Assembly (NCBI RefSeq): GCF_015461845.1
Contig: NZ_JACOPW010000002.1
Location: 310,001 to 374,000, forward strand
Source of the DNA: Pseudomonas mucoides
GTDB lineage: Bacteria; Pseudomonadota; Gammaproteobacteria; Pseudomonadales; Pseudomonadaceae
Direction of reading: 5' to 3'
Length of the DNA: 64,000 bases
Shown: positions 34,382 through 43,610 of the stretch, piece by piece
Position numbering within the stretch: the stretch's first letter is position 1
How the letters are laid out: each line of letters begins with the position of its first letter
Made by a program: the position numbers and the translations under genes
The notes under the pieces: model-generated
Told to the model about the DNA's origin: nothing
Database searches by the model: none
What the model saw: the letters and a program-made list of their open reading frames with translations, nothing else

Positions 34382-36883
34382 TCAACGTTGCCATGCAATA
34401 AGTGCATTTTCCGCTGGCAGAAAGGCGTCTGAGTGCCAGGCGCGTACCCGAGGGGTGTAGCCATCCACGGGCCGCGTGGCAGAGACCGAGATAGAAAAGA
34501 TATAGCCTTGAATGGCGCCGGGAATGGGCCCGACAGCGTTCATCGGCAGGCATTCTGCCGGGTGTTCATCGTACGGGGCGGCATAGAGTTCCACCCTTAC
34601 CCACTCCGGTGCGATCTCCCCCAGGTAGACCGGCACGCTGATGTACAGCCGCTCGCCGTCGTGTTTCGCATCGACCGTGCCGAAATGAATGTTGTCCCAT
34701 CCCAAGGCAACCGCCTTCTGCCAGGCATGAAGCGCACGTGCGAGCTCGGCCTTATCCTTGCTACGGCGTCGGAAAGCCTGGATCGCCGGTTGGTAACAAC
34801 CATCCAGGTATTCGAGCAGCATGCGATTGCTACTGAATTGCGGCCCCAATTGCGACATGCTGGCGCGCATGCGTTGCACCCATCCACGTGGAATTCCCTG
34901 CGTGTCGCGCATGTAAAAGGTGGGGACTACTTCTTCTTCGAGCAAGCGGTACAAGCACTCGGCGTCGGCGACATCGTCGCTGGGGGCGTCGTCGCCGATC
35001 GCCCAACCGCAGGTGGACTGGTACGCCTCCGCCCACCAGCCGTCCAGTTGGGACAGGTTCAGTCCGCCATTGACCAGAACCTTCATACCACTGGTGCCGC
35101 AGGCTTCCCATGGTCGTCGCGGTGTATTGATCCAGACATCGACGCCTTGCACCAACTGTTGGGCCAGTTCAATGTCGTAATCCTCCAGGAACACGACATG
35201 CCTTCGTAGATTTGGACGATGAACAAACTCCATCCATGCCTGGATCAGCTGCTTGCCCTGCTCGTCATTGGGATGGGCTTTACCGGCGATGATCAGTTGG
35301 ACCGGTCGATGTTCATCGGTTAGCAGGCGACTCAGGCGCTCCGGGTCATGCAGCAACAGATTCGGTCGCTTATACTCGGTGAATCGCCGCGCGAAGCCGA
35401 GCGTCAGGCAATTGGGATCGAGCACCTGCGCGGCTTCTTCGACGTGCAGCGGTGACTCGCCACGTTGTCCAAGATGCCATGCCAAACGGTGACGCGTGTA
35501 ATGCACCAAATCGCGGCGTTGCTCGGCGGCCATCGTCCACAAGACCCTGTCATCACTGTTGGAGACCGTCCCTGAGAGAGACTCCACCGTGCCGAGCCAA
35601 CGTTCCTTGCCACAGGTGCTGGTCCACAGGTGATCGGACCACACTGAATCCCAGGATGGCACATGGACGCCGTTGGTAATATGCCCTACGGGTATCTCTT
35701 GAAGCGGCCAGCGTGGATAAAGATCACTGAATAATCGACGGCTGACCTCGCCATGCAAACGACTCACGGCATTGCACTGGGCGCACCCACGCAATGCCAG
35801 AAAAGCCATGTTGAAAGGCTCATCGTCGTTCGCCGGATCACGCCGGCCCAACGCAAGCAGTTCGCGCAATGAAATGCGACAGTCTTCGAGAAACTCGCGC
35901 GCATACTTGTAAATAAGCGCGGGTGGAAATGAGTCGAAACCCGCAGCCACTGGCGTATGCGTTGTGAATACATTACCCGCACGCGTTGCCCACCACGCCT
36001 CCCAGAACGATGTTCCCATCTTGTGCATAAAGCGACGGGCACGTTCCAGCACAAGCAGTGCGGCATGACCTTCGTTAAGGTGGCACACGTCCACGTCGAT
36101 CCCCAGTGCGTCGAGTACCGCCCAGCCACCGATGCCGAGCACCACTTCCTGGAGCAAACGCATTTCCGAGCCGCCGCCGTACAACTTAGAGGTGATACCG
36201 CGATCGGCGGCACCGTTGCGCAGATCGTTACTGTCCAGCAGGTACAGGCGCGTACGTCCGACAATGGCCTGCCAGATACGCAAATACAAAGTGCGACCGG
36301 GAAGTTGCAGCACGATTTTCAGCCAGGCCCCTTCATTTCCGATGGTTGGCTGAATCGGCAGGCTGGTGGCATCGTTGTAAGGATAGGCCTCATGCTGCCT
36401 GCCTTGCGCGTCGATGTATTGCCGAAAATAGCCTTCCTGATAGAGCAAACCCACCCCAAGGATTGGAGCGCCCATATCGCTCGCCGTCTTGAGGTAATCC
36501 CCTGCAAGCACACCGAGTCCGCCGGCATAGAGCGGAAAGGCCTCACTCAGACCGTACTCCATACTGAAATAAGCGATACGCGCCGAATCGCCAGCCGGTT
36601 GCCGCTGCGCATACCAGCCTGAGTCGTCGAGATAACTCCGATGCTCTGCAATGGCGTGCGCCAGTTTCTGCGAGAAATGGGCATCTCGGCAGAGTTCGTC
36701 AAGACGCTGCTGCGAAGCATTCTGCAGAATCATCCACGGATTATGGGTGCGCTCCCAAAGTTCTGGGTCAATCGATTTCCACAGGTCGTCGAGTGCATGA
36801 TTCCAGGTCCAGCGCAGGTTAAGTGCGAGCTCGGTCAGTGTGCAGAGTGGCTCCGGCAACTCACGTGGCAAGAAGGCATACAC
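34382..36883 (-). CDS. glgP: Alpha-glucan (glycogen) phosphorylase
   Basis: This 833-residue enzyme releases glucose-1-phosphate from glycogen or maltodextrin. N-terminal landmarks are LALNLRWTWNHALDDLW near residues 19-35 and FSMEYGLSEAFPLYAGGLGV near residues 106-125. The pyridoxal-phosphate and substrate region shows ACGTSGMKVLVNGGLNLSQL near residues 603-622. The length and N-terminal type fit the alpha-glucan phosphorylase family found with archaeal and bacterial GlgP2, not the classical MalP. The start is GTG with GAGG seven bases upstream. The gene follows the PEP synthase gene by 65 bases in the same direction. Confidence 0.92.
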   Translation of the reverse strand: MYAFLPRELPEPLCTLTELALNLRWTWNHALDDLWKSIDPELWERTHNPWMILQNASQQRLDELCRDAHFSQKLAHAIAEHRSYLDDSGWYAQRQPAGDSARIAYFSMEYGLSEAFPLYAGGLGVLAGDYLKTASDMGAPILGVGLLYQEGYFRQYIDAQGRQHEAYPYNDATSLPIQPTIGNEGAWLKIVLQLPGRTLYLRIWQAIVGRTRLYLLDSNDLRNGAADRGITSKLYGGGSEMRLLQEVVLGIGGWAVLDALGIDVDVCHLNEGHAALLVLERARRFMHKMGTSFWEAWWATRAGNVFTTHTPVAAGFDSFPPALIYKYAREFLEDCRISLRELLALGRRDPANDDEPFNMAFLALRGCAQCNAVSRLHGEVSRRLFSDLYPRWPLQEIPVGHITNGVHVPSWDSVWSDHLWTSTCGKERWLGTVESLSGTVSNSDDRVLWTMAAEQRRDLVHYTRHRLAWHLGQRGESPLHVEEAAQVLDPNCLTLGFARRFTEYKRPNLLLHDPERLSRLLTDEHRPVQLIIAGKAHPNDEQGKQLIQAWMEFVHRPNLRRHVVFLEDYDIELAQQLVQGVDVWINTPRRPWEACGTSGMKVLVNGGLNLSQLDGWWAEAYQSTCGWAIGDDAPSDDVADAECLYRLLEEEVVPTFYMRDTQGIPRGWVQRMRASMSQLGPQFSSNRMLLEYLDGCYQPAIQAFRRRSKDKAELARALHAWQKAVALGWDNIHFGTVDAKHDGERLYISVPVYLGEIAPEWVRVELYAAPYDEHPAECLPMNAVGPIPGAIQGYIFSISVSATRPVDGYTPRVRAWHSDAFLPAENALIAWQR

Positions 36884-36948
36884 GTCGACACCTCAATGTA
36901 ATCGGCAGTTTTGCGGATCTTGATCAGGCGGGCCATGCGGCAACGGCT

Positions 36949-39375
36949 TTACGGTGTGCGATTAAGTGACAGGCGCTTTTCCACCGCCAGAACATGCCGA
37001 GTCGTGGCGAGCACTGCATCCGGATTGAGGCTTATCGAGTCGATGCCAATTTCCACCAGAAATTCAGCCATCTCGGGATAGTCAGACGGCGCCTGTCCGC
37101 AGATACCGGAGTGGCGGCCGTTGCGTTTTGCTCCCTCCACCGCCAGACGAATCATCTGTTTCACTCCCGGATCGCGTTCATCGAAATCGAAGGCGACGAT
37201 TTCCGAATCGCGATCCACGCCGAGCGTCAATTGGGTCAGGTCATTGGAGCCGATGGAGAACCCGTCGAACAGTTTGGCGAAGGCGTCGATCAGGATGACG
37301 TTGTTGGGGATCTCGCACATGACGTAGACCTCCAGTCCGTTCTCTCCGCGCTTGAGGCCATGGCTGGCCATCGCTGCCAACACCTTTTCACCCTCCTCCA
37401 CTCTGCGGCAAAAAGGGATCATCAATTTGACGTTAGTCAGGCCTATCTCGTCGCGCACCCGCTTCATTGCCGCGCATTCCAGCGCAAAACCTTCGGCATA
37501 GGCACTATGGGTATAACGGGACGCCCCACGAAAGCCGATCATCGGGTTGTCTTCTTCCGGCTCGAAATACTGACCGCCCAGCAGGGTCGCGTATTCGTTG
37601 CTTTTGAAGTCGCTCATGCGCACGACGCAGGGTTTTGGATACACCGCCGCCGCAATTGTGGCGACGCCTTCGGCCAAGGTCTTGACGAAAAAGTCCGTAG
37701 GATCATTGTAAGCAATACTCAGGGCAGCGATTTTTTCGCGTGTCGTGTCATCCACCTTTTCCGGGTGTACGAGCGCCATCGGATGCACCTTGATGTACTC
37801 ATTGATAATGAATTCCATACGCGCCAGACCAATGCCATCCACCGGTAGCGAGGCAAGACTAAAGGCCTGATCAGGATTGCCCAGGTTCATCATAATCTTT
37901 GTTTTTGGATGTCCCAGCTGGCTGAGATCGGTGTGCTGAATGTCAAAATCCAGAATGCCTTCATAGACGTTTCCGGTTTCGCCTTCGGCGCAGCTAATGG
38001 TGATCGGTGTGCCGGTTTCTATTTTCTCTGCCGCGTTTGCGGTTCCCACGATGGCGGGAATGCCCAGTTCACGCGACACGATGGCGGCGTGACAAGTACG
38101 GCCGCCCCGGCTCGTCACAATAGCCGCTGCGGTCTTCATGACAGGTTCCCAGTCGGGTGCCGTGGTATCTGAGACCAGCACCTCGCCCGGTTGGAAATCA
38201 CTGAGATGCTTGGCATCGTTGATGACACGCGCCTTGCCGGCGCCAATTCGGGTACCGACCGCCCTGCCCTTGAGCAGCACTGTTGATCTTTGCTTGAGAT
38301 GGTAAATCTCAAGCACGCTGCCTTTCTTTTGCGATTCCACCGTTTCCGGTCGCGCCTGCACCATATATAAGCGGCCATCGATCCCGTCTTTGGCCCATTC
38401 CATATCCATGGGCTTGTAAAAACCGGCTTTGCTCGAGTAGTGGTTTTCGACCTTGATGGCATAGTCGGCCAGCACCATCACATCCGCATCAGAGAGGCTA
38501 AAGCGGGTTCGTTCTTCTTGGGGCGTGTCAATATTCTCGGTGTATTCCACCGCGATATTGCCGGTATTGAGCGTGTCGGTAAAAATCATCTTCTTTGCTT
38601 TGCTGCCCAGGCTGCGCTTCAAGACCGCCCGATAACCCTGGAGAAAGCTGGGTTTGTGCACATAGAAGCTGTCGGGGTCGATTGTGCCCTGCACCACATT
38701 CTCGCCAAGCCCCAGCGCGGCATTGATGAAGACGACATCCCTGAAGCCTGTTTCCGTGTCCAGCGAAAACATCACGCCACTGGCCCCGATATCGCTACGC
38801 ACCATTTTCATGACCACGACGGCGAGATAGACCTTGTAGTAATCAAAGCCATTGTCGTATTTGTAGTGAATGGAGCGGTCGGTAAAGTTGGATGCCAGGC
38901 AACGTTTGTAGGCATCAAGCAGATCATCGTCACCGGCAATGTTGAGATAGCTGTCGTTCTGCCCGGCAAATGAGGCCTGCGGCGAATCTTCAGCGGTCGC
39001 CGAGGAACGTACTGCCAATGAAATGTTTTCGCCGTATTCTTTTTTGAGTTGGGCATAACTGTGCAAAATCGCCGTCTTTAGGTCTTCCGGCAATGAACAG
39101 CCATATACAATCGCCCTCGCCTTTTTCCCCCGCGCCTGCAAATCCTTGATGTTGGCGGGGTCGAGTCCGTCAAGTGCCGCATGCAGAGGCTGCCAAGCCT
39201 TATTGTGATCAAGTACATAACGATACGCCTCAACGGTGATGGCAAAGCCGTTGGGGATGCATACCCCCTCAGTCGTGAGGTTCTGGTACATCTCTCCCAG
39301 CGAGGCGTTCTTGCCACCCACCAGCAATACATCGTTGATACCCAGCTCTTTGAACCAGCGGATATGTGAAGGCAT
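36949..39375 (-). CDS. ppsA: Phosphoenolpyruvate synthase
   Basis: This 808-residue enzyme converts pyruvate and ATP to PEP, AMP and phosphate. The N-terminal ATP-grasp domain shows VLLVGGKNASLGEM near residues 15-28 and LAVRSSATAEDSPQASFAGQ near residues 114-133. The mobile histidine domain shows GGRTCHAAIVSRELGIPAI near residues 418-436, with the phospho-histidine. The PEP-binding barrel shows FSIGSNDLTQLTLGVDRDS near residues 700-718, ending in GICGQAPSD. The start follows GGAG; ATG at 39375 or GTG at 39378. A perfect Anr box lies about 94 bases upstream. A second housekeeping ppsA copy is expected elsewhere, which I cannot check. Confidence 0.94.
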   Translation of the reverse strand: MPSHIRWFKELGINDVLLVGGKNASLGEMYQNLTTEGVCIPNGFAITVEAYRYVLDHNKAWQPLHAALDGLDPANIKDLQARGKKARAIVYGCSLPEDLKTAILHSYAQLKKEYGENISLAVRSSATAEDSPQASFAGQNDSYLNIAGDDDLLDAYKRCLASNFTDRSIHYKYDNGFDYYKVYLAVVVMKMVRSDIGASGVMFSLDTETGFRDVVFINAALGLGENVVQGTIDPDSFYVHKPSFLQGYRAVLKRSLGSKAKKMIFTDTLNTGNIAVEYTENIDTPQEERTRFSLSDADVMVLADYAIKVENHYSSKAGFYKPMDMEWAKDGIDGRLYMVQARPETVESQKKGSVLEIYHLKQRSTVLLKGRAVGTRIGAGKARVINDAKHLSDFQPGEVLVSDTTAPDWEPVMKTAAAIVTSRGGRTCHAAIVSRELGIPAIVGTANAAEKIETGTPITISCAEGETGNVYEGILDFDIQHTDLSQLGHPKTKIMMNLGNPDQAFSLASLPVDGIGLARMEFIINEYIKVHPMALVHPEKVDDTTREKIAALSIAYNDPTDFFVKTLAEGVATIAAAVYPKPCVVRMSDFKSNEYATLLGGQYFEPEEDNPMIGFRGASRYTHSAYAEGFALECAAMKRVRDEIGLTNVKLMIPFCRRVEEGEKVLAAMASHGLKRGENGLEVYVMCEIPNNVILIDAFAKLFDGFSIGSNDLTQLTLGVDRDSEIVAFDFDERDPGVKQMIRLAVEGAKRNGRHSGICGQAPSDYPEMAEFLVEIGIDSISLNPDAVLATTRHVLAVEKRLSLNRTP

Positions 39376-39462
39376 CACGATGTTTCTCCATTGGATGGGG
39401 GAGACTTTGTCGGCCGTTTCTACTTCATACAAAGCTTTATGGCTTGATGCCGTCTGCGTGTG

Positions 39463-39476
39463 TTGATCTAGATCAA
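39463..39476. promoter_or_regulatory. Perfect Anr/FNR box upstream of ppsA
   Basis: TTGATCTAGATCAA is a fully matched, perfectly palindromic box. Its centre is 94 bases upstream of the ppsA start, and the ppsA-glgP operon is the likely target. Confidence 0.8.
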
Positions 39477-39596
39477 TTTGCGTCTTTTGAGCAGTAATAG
39501 CGGGGAGTTTCGGCCCCCTTTTTGATTTGTGCAGAAGGTGTACCTGGACACCAACTGGCCCCGGACCCCGGACAACAAGACTGTCAACGGCTGATA

Positions 39597-41414
39597 TCAG
39601 TTTTGTGCGCTTTGCGGTCGACCACCGCCATCCCGTAAAAACGACTTGAGTGAGGTCAGCGAACGGGTATTGAGCACATCGTGTTTTTCCAGCCAGGCTC
39701 GGCGCGCCTGAGCGACCCCGTAGCGCAAATAAGAAAAATCCGCGGTGCGATGGGCGTCCGAATTGATGCTGATGAGCACCCCTTGATCCTTGGCGTATTG
39801 GCACTGCAGGTCAAACAGATCCATGCGCTGGGGTTGCGAGTTGAGTTCCAGGCAGCAACCACGCTCAGCGGCTGCCTTGGTGATTGCAGGCAGGTCCATG
39901 TTCAGAGGCGCGCGTTCATTGATCAACCGACACAGGGGGTGTGCCAGTATGCTGAAGTAGCGATGATCCATGGCCCTGAGCAGGCGTTGGGTTTGTTGAT
40001 GCAGCGTCAAGCCGAAATGACTGTGGACGGCGCCCACCACCAGATCCAGGCGCCCCAGAATGTCGTCCGGCAGATCCAGGCGCCCGTCTTCGAGAATGTC
40101 GACCTCAACACCCTTGAGCAAGGTTATGCCCTGCAAACGGGCATTGAGCGAATCGATCTGGTCGATTTGCTTCAACAATCGATCAGTGTCCAGACCATGG
40201 GCCACCCTGAGGGACCGGGAGTGGTCGGTAATTGCCAGGTATTCCAGCCCGGCTTGCTGCGCCGCCAACGCCATCTCTTCCAGGCTATTGCCGCCATCCG
40301 AGTCACGGGTATGAGCATGCAGGTCACCTTTGAGGTCGCTCAACTCAATCAGCCTCGGTAAACGACCTGTCAGTGCCGCCTCGACTTCACCGCGATTTTC
40401 GCGCAGTTCCGGGGTGATCCATACCAACCCCAAGGCCTGATAAACCGCCACCTCGGTGGTATGGGCCACGCATTCTGCGGCCTTGAACACCCCATATTCA
40501 TTGAGTTTGAGCCCCAGCTTCCGGGCCCTCTGGCGAATCGCGATGTTATGCGCCTTGCTGCCAGTGAAATACACCAGAGCGGCGCCAAATTGCGCCGGTT
40601 TTACAATACGCACATCCACTTGCAGGCCTGAACCCAGCACGACGCTGGCACGCGTGCGCCCTTTAACCAACACGGTGGAAATCTCCGGGTGCTTGAGCAA
40701 GTGTGCCGTGACGTTCACAGACGGCGCTGCGGCCACGAGGATGTCGATATCACCGACGGTGTCGCGCATGCGACGCAGACTTCCGGCCACCGTTGCTTCC
40801 TCGATGCCCGCAAGCTGCTGCAAGTATTCGATCAGCCGGCGCGCCACGGGCTCCACAAACGCCAGCGGCAAACGGTGATCTTTTCCAATCCCCTGCTGCG
40901 CGGCACTTAACAGCCGCGTTTCCATCTTTTCGCCGAAACCGGGCAGATGGCGGATTCGCCCCTGTCGAGCCGCCTCGCATAACTGCTGCGCGGTTTCGAT
41001 CCCCAGATCGTGATACAGGTGCCTGACACGTTTGGGGCCCAATCCGGCGATGGACAGCAGTTCAACCAATCCGGGCGGTAATGTCGAACGCAACCGCTGG
41101 CGCAAAGCACAATTTCCGGTGGTAACGATTTCGTTGATCTTGCCTGCCAGATCAACTCCGATACCGGTCAGTTTGGGCAGTGGTTCGCCACGCGCGATGG
41201 TCTCTGCGAGCTCGAAGGTCAACGCCCTTAACGTGCGCGCCGCATTACGGTAGGCCCGGATCCGAAAGGGGTTGGCGTCATCGATTTCCAGCAGATCAGC
41301 AATTTCGTCAAAAACCGCGGCAATCTGATCATTGCCAATCACCTGCCAGTCCTTGAGCGAGGCCGATAGCAAGGCGGGTAACGGTTCCTGAGACGGTACG
41401 GCGGTGAGCTTCAT
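39597..41414 (-). CDS. polX: PolX-type DNA polymerase/3'-5' exonuclease
   Basis: This 605-residue protein matches bacterial PolX. It contains an N-terminal helix-hairpin-helix region, a family X polymerase core with AGSLRRMRDTVGDIDILVA near residues 220-238 (metal-binding DID), and a C-terminal PHP nuclease domain. PHP motifs are GDLHAHTRDSD near residue 363, ITDHS, VGAVHSH, ILAHPL and INSDAH. It fills gaps in base-excision repair and trims 3' ends. The ATG at 41414 overlaps the stop (ATGA) of a decayed universal stress protein frame. A GTG at 41342, with AAGGA upstream, is an alternative start and would remove a 24-residue extension not usual in the family. Confidence 0.92.
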   Translation of the reverse strand: MKLTAVPSQEPLPALLSASLKDWQVIGNDQIAAVFDEIADLLEIDDANPFRIRAYRNAARTLRALTFELAETIARGEPLPKLTGIGVDLAGKINEIVTTGNCALRQRLRSTLPPGLVELLSIAGLGPKRVRHLYHDLGIETAQQLCEAARQGRIRHLPGFGEKMETRLLSAAQQGIGKDHRLPLAFVEPVARRLIEYLQQLAGIEEATVAGSLRRMRDTVGDIDILVAAAPSVNVTAHLLKHPEISTVLVKGRTRASVVLGSGLQVDVRIVKPAQFGAALVYFTGSKAHNIAIRQRARKLGLKLNEYGVFKAAECVAHTTEVAVYQALGLVWITPELRENRGEVEAALTGRLPRLIELSDLKGDLHAHTRDSDGGNSLEEMALAAQQAGLEYLAITDHSRSLRVAHGLDTDRLLKQIDQIDSLNARLQGITLLKGVEVDILEDGRLDLPDDILGRLDLVVGAVHSHFGLTLHQQTQRLLRAMDHRYFSILAHPLCRLINERAPLNMDLPAITKAAAERGCCLELNSQPQRMDLFDLQCQYAKDQGVLISINSDAHRTADFSYLRYGVAQARRAWLEKHDVLNTRSLTSLKSFLRDGGGRPQSAQN

Positions 41415-41472
41415 TGCAAGAGCCCGTCCAGTGGGATGAAAAACGCGCGTCTGAGCGTTGATATTGACTCAC
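41411..41472 (-). pseudogene. Remnant of a fifth universal stress protein gene
   Basis: Reading the minus strand from 41472, GTG AGT CAA TAT CAA CGC gives SQYQR, the start of USP copies 2 and 4, with the start codon changed from ATG to GTG. The bases that follow match an internal part of those genes in another frame (LRRAFFIPLDGLLQ, against LKRAFFTPLDWHLL), ending in TGA at 41411. Upstream, 'TCTGGAGTCAGATC' also matches the leader of copy 2. A middle section of about 330 bases is therefore missing. It is a deleted copy that now precedes polX. Confidence 0.75.
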
Positions 41473-41512
41473 GATCTGACTCCAGACCGGCGGGCGAGCC
41501 CCGCTCACCCCT

Positions 41513-41941
41513 TCAGCGTATGCGGCCGGGGGGTGTCGCGGGAACCATGCGCCACGCTTCAGGACACTGGCGCACATAGGGGTAATAGCCTTTGGCAGAG
41601 TCGCAGTAATACCAATTGGGCGGTGACTGCGCGGCGGGCGGTGCAGCCCCCGTGGTTGCGCCGGGAGGGAGGATTACTCGCGGCGATTCGATGATCACTG
41701 TAGGTGGATTGGCCGGGTAGTAGTAAGTCGGAGCGGGATAGTAATAAACCGGATAGGCAGGGTAGTAATAAGGACCGGGAATACGCGCAGCTTCCCAACC
41801 GAGGCCCAGTCCCAGGCCTATGCCCCACCAAAATGCCCCTGCACCGCCGTGATGCGAGTCGGCATTGGCCGGTAAGGCCAGGCTTGTGACAATCAGGATG
41901 ATCCCTGTCAACGCGCACCGTCTTACCGTGTCGAGGTTCAT
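41513..41941 (-). CDS. Hypothetical exported protein rich in Tyr and Pro
   Basis: This 142-residue protein has a signal peptide (about residues 1-27, ending ALPANADS). It is followed by a glycine-rich segment (GIGLGLGLGWE) and a Tyr/Pro-rich repeat (PYYYPAYPVYYYPAPTYYYP). It ends with NWYYCDSAKGYYPYVRQC, a motif common in small Pseudomonas envelope proteins. Its function is unknown. The ATG at 41941 was chosen over a GTG at 41950, with GGTGA as ribosome site. The gene lies between the Spy-like gene and polX, in the same direction. Confidence 0.8.
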   Translation of the reverse strand: MNLDTVRRCALTGIILIVTSLALPANADSHHGGAGAFWWGIGLGLGLGWEAARIPGPYYYPAYPVYYYPAPTYYYPANPPTVIIESPRVILPPGATTGAAPPAAQSPPNWYYCDSAKGYYPYVRQCPEAWRMVPATPPGRIR

Positions 41942-41973
41942 GATGTTCACCCAATCGAACAGTGAGTCAGCGC

Positions 41974-42585
41974 CTACTTCAGGTCTGTTTGGTCCTGGTC
42001 GCCGTCCATTTGCGGTCTTGGCATGTGCATCTGCATCTGCATCGGCATTTGCATTGGCATTGGCATCTGCGAACCGTCATAGCCAGCATTCCTGTGATGC
42101 ATCGCTGTCCAGAACAGGTCGAATATGGTTTTCTGTTCAGTTCCCAAAGCGTCATAAAACGTTTTGGTACGCACCTGAGCAGCATCCAGACGCACCAACT
42201 GCGCCTGCATCCAGTTGGTTTCTGCGCGCAGACGCTCTATCCCTTTTGCCATTCTTTCCGGCGTCGTTTCATCAAGAGGCGCTTGCTTCGCGCTCGCCAT
42301 CTCGTTGCGCCGGGCCTTGTCCTTTTCCAGTTGCTGATTGGCATCCGCGGTGACCCCGGTAGCCCATGTCTCCCAGGCGGGCATTTGCTCCGGCTTGAGA
42401 TTGAGCTTGGCTTTCAGTTTATCCAGGCTCCGCTGCGTATGTTTGACCCAATCGAAGTCCTGGAAATGATGGGTCATGCCACCTTGCGGTGACAGGGGTG
42501 GGTTGGCGAAGACGCTGCTGGATGGCATCAAGAAAACACTCGCCGCTATCAACATGCATTGTCCGATCACGCTTGATTTGTTCAT
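41974..42585 (-). CDS. Spy/CpxP-like periplasmic chaperone with Met-rich tail
   Basis: This 203-residue protein has a signal peptide (about residues 1-27, ending SSVFA), followed by the helical LTXXQ-type region KLNLKPEQMPAWETWATGV near residues 60-78 and a second helix pair TFYDALGTEQKTIFDLFW. The tail carries MPMPMQMPMQMQMHMP, a methionine-rich stretch that could bind copper or silver. Spy/CpxP proteins protect periplasmic proteins from aggregation. The ATG at 42585 was chosen over one 15 bases upstream because it gives the signal peptide. An imperfect Anr-like box lies about 70 bases upstream. Confidence 0.83.
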   Translation of the reverse strand: MNKSSVIGQCMLIAASVFLMPSSSVFANPPLSPQGGMTHHFQDFDWVKHTQRSLDKLKAKLNLKPEQMPAWETWATGVTADANQQLEKDKARRNEMASAKQAPLDETTPERMAKGIERLRAETNWMQAQLVRLDAAQVRTKTFYDALGTEQKTIFDLFWTAMHHRNAGYDGSQMPMPMQMPMQMQMHMPRPQMDGDQDQTDLK

Positions 42586-42648
42586 TTCAGCTCTTCTCAA
42601 TACGGTGGTGGGGATGGTTCGAGATTAGGAGCCAGGCAGGTGGATGAT

Positions 42649-42662
42649 CTGATCCACATCAG
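42649..42662. promoter_or_regulatory. Imperfect Anr-like box upstream of the Spy-like gene
   Basis: CTGATCCACATCAG matches the Anr consensus at eight of ten positions and is symmetrical. It lies about 70 bases upstream of the Spy-like gene and just after the nitroreductase gene. Confidence 0.35.
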
Positions 42663-42797
42663 AAAACAGCCAGACAAATGAGGTTGCGGCTAGACGGTCG
42701 ATAGTGGCAGCCGCCGTGTTCCCTTGGTGACGCATCGCCAGCCCATCGCAAAGCACATCCGCGTCCTCCATGTCATGGGCGGTAGAGTGTTTTGCGA

Positions 42798-43358
42798 TCA
42801 GCCAATCCAGCGAACCTCGGGCGTCTTGTGTGAGAGGGGGCCAGGCGCAGATTTCGGATGGCCAACGATAATGGGCGCCACTGGCGTCCACTCGGCCGGC
42901 AGGCCCAGGGCATGCTTGCCATCCGGCGTATTAAGAAAGCTCTGCGCGAAACCGATCCAACAGGTGGCAAGTCCTTCTGCATAGGCGGCGAGCATCAGAT
43001 TCTCGGCAGCCAGGGCACAGTCTTCGACGATCCAAGGACTCGGAGCATTTCCCGAAATCAGGATGAGTGCAGGTGCGTGATAGAAGATCTGAAAGTTTTC
43101 GTCATTGAGCAACGTATGGAAGTGCTCGGAATGGAAGCCAGCGGGCATCGTCTTGAGCATGTGCGCTTTCGCTTCACGGGAGATTCGATCCAGCAGTGCC
43201 TGATCGCGAATCACCGTGAAAGTCCACGGTTGTTGGTTCATTGCGCTGGGCGCCTGGGCCGCGGCACTGATTAAACGCCGCAGGACGTTCTCATCAACAG
43301 CTTCTGTCGTGTATTCACGCGCCGAGCGCCGGCCGGAGATTGCCTTGTCGATGTTCAT
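42798..43358 (-). CDS. Nitroreductase family protein
   Basis: This 186-residue FMN-dependent protein matches the nitroreductase family. ISGRRSAREYTTEAVDENVL near residues 7-26 contains the conserved RRSxR-type FMN phosphate contact. SAAAQAPSAMNQQPW near residues 31-45 is the typical N-Q-P-W contact. AAENLMLAAYAEGLATCWIG near residues 117-136 forms the C-terminal FMN loop. The ATG at 43358 was chosen because it starts the conserved MNIDKAISGR. It is divergent from the polysaccharide deacetylase gene. A perfect Anr box is centred 65 bases upstream, the strongest placement in the window. Confidence 0.9.
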   Translation of the reverse strand: MNIDKAISGRRSAREYTTEAVDENVLRRLISAAAQAPSAMNQQPWTFTVIRDQALLDRISREAKAHMLKTMPAGFHSEHFHTLLNDENFQIFYHAPALILISGNAPSPWIVEDCALAAENLMLAAYAEGLATCWIGFAQSFLNTPDGKHALGLPAEWTPVAPIIVGHPKSAPGPLSHKTPEVRWIG

Positions 43359-43416
43359 GAGTGCATACCTGATAAAGGGCCGTCTCATAAGGTTGTCCAC
43401 CCGCATGGACCTGCTG

Positions 43417-43430
43417 TTGATTTAGATCAA
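43417..43430. promoter_or_regulatory. Perfect Anr/FNR box upstream of the nitroreductase gene
   Basis: TTGATTTAGATCAA matches fully and is centred 65 bases upstream of the nitroreductase start, close to the distance usual for activator sites near -41.5. Confidence 0.8.
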
Positions 43431-43502
43431 ATCAAGGCGGAACCCGCCTCTCGTTTCGTCAGACAACTCGCGCACGTCTGAACGACGCCACGTCGCGCGA
43501 AC

Positions 43503-43516
43503 TTGATCTGCATCAG
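43503..43516. promoter_or_regulatory. Near-perfect Anr/FNR box upstream of the deacetylase gene
   Basis: TTGATCTGCATCAG matches nine of ten positions. It lies about 100 bases upstream of the deacetylase start and may serve the cell-wall module. Confidence 0.5.
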
Positions 43517-43610
43517 ATGAACGCTGTGCGCTCACTGCACACTGGATTGGCCGGGTTCGCTCTTGCGAGACGGGCAACGCGGGAGAAATGGCTCGCGCAG
43601 GAGCGCTGAC

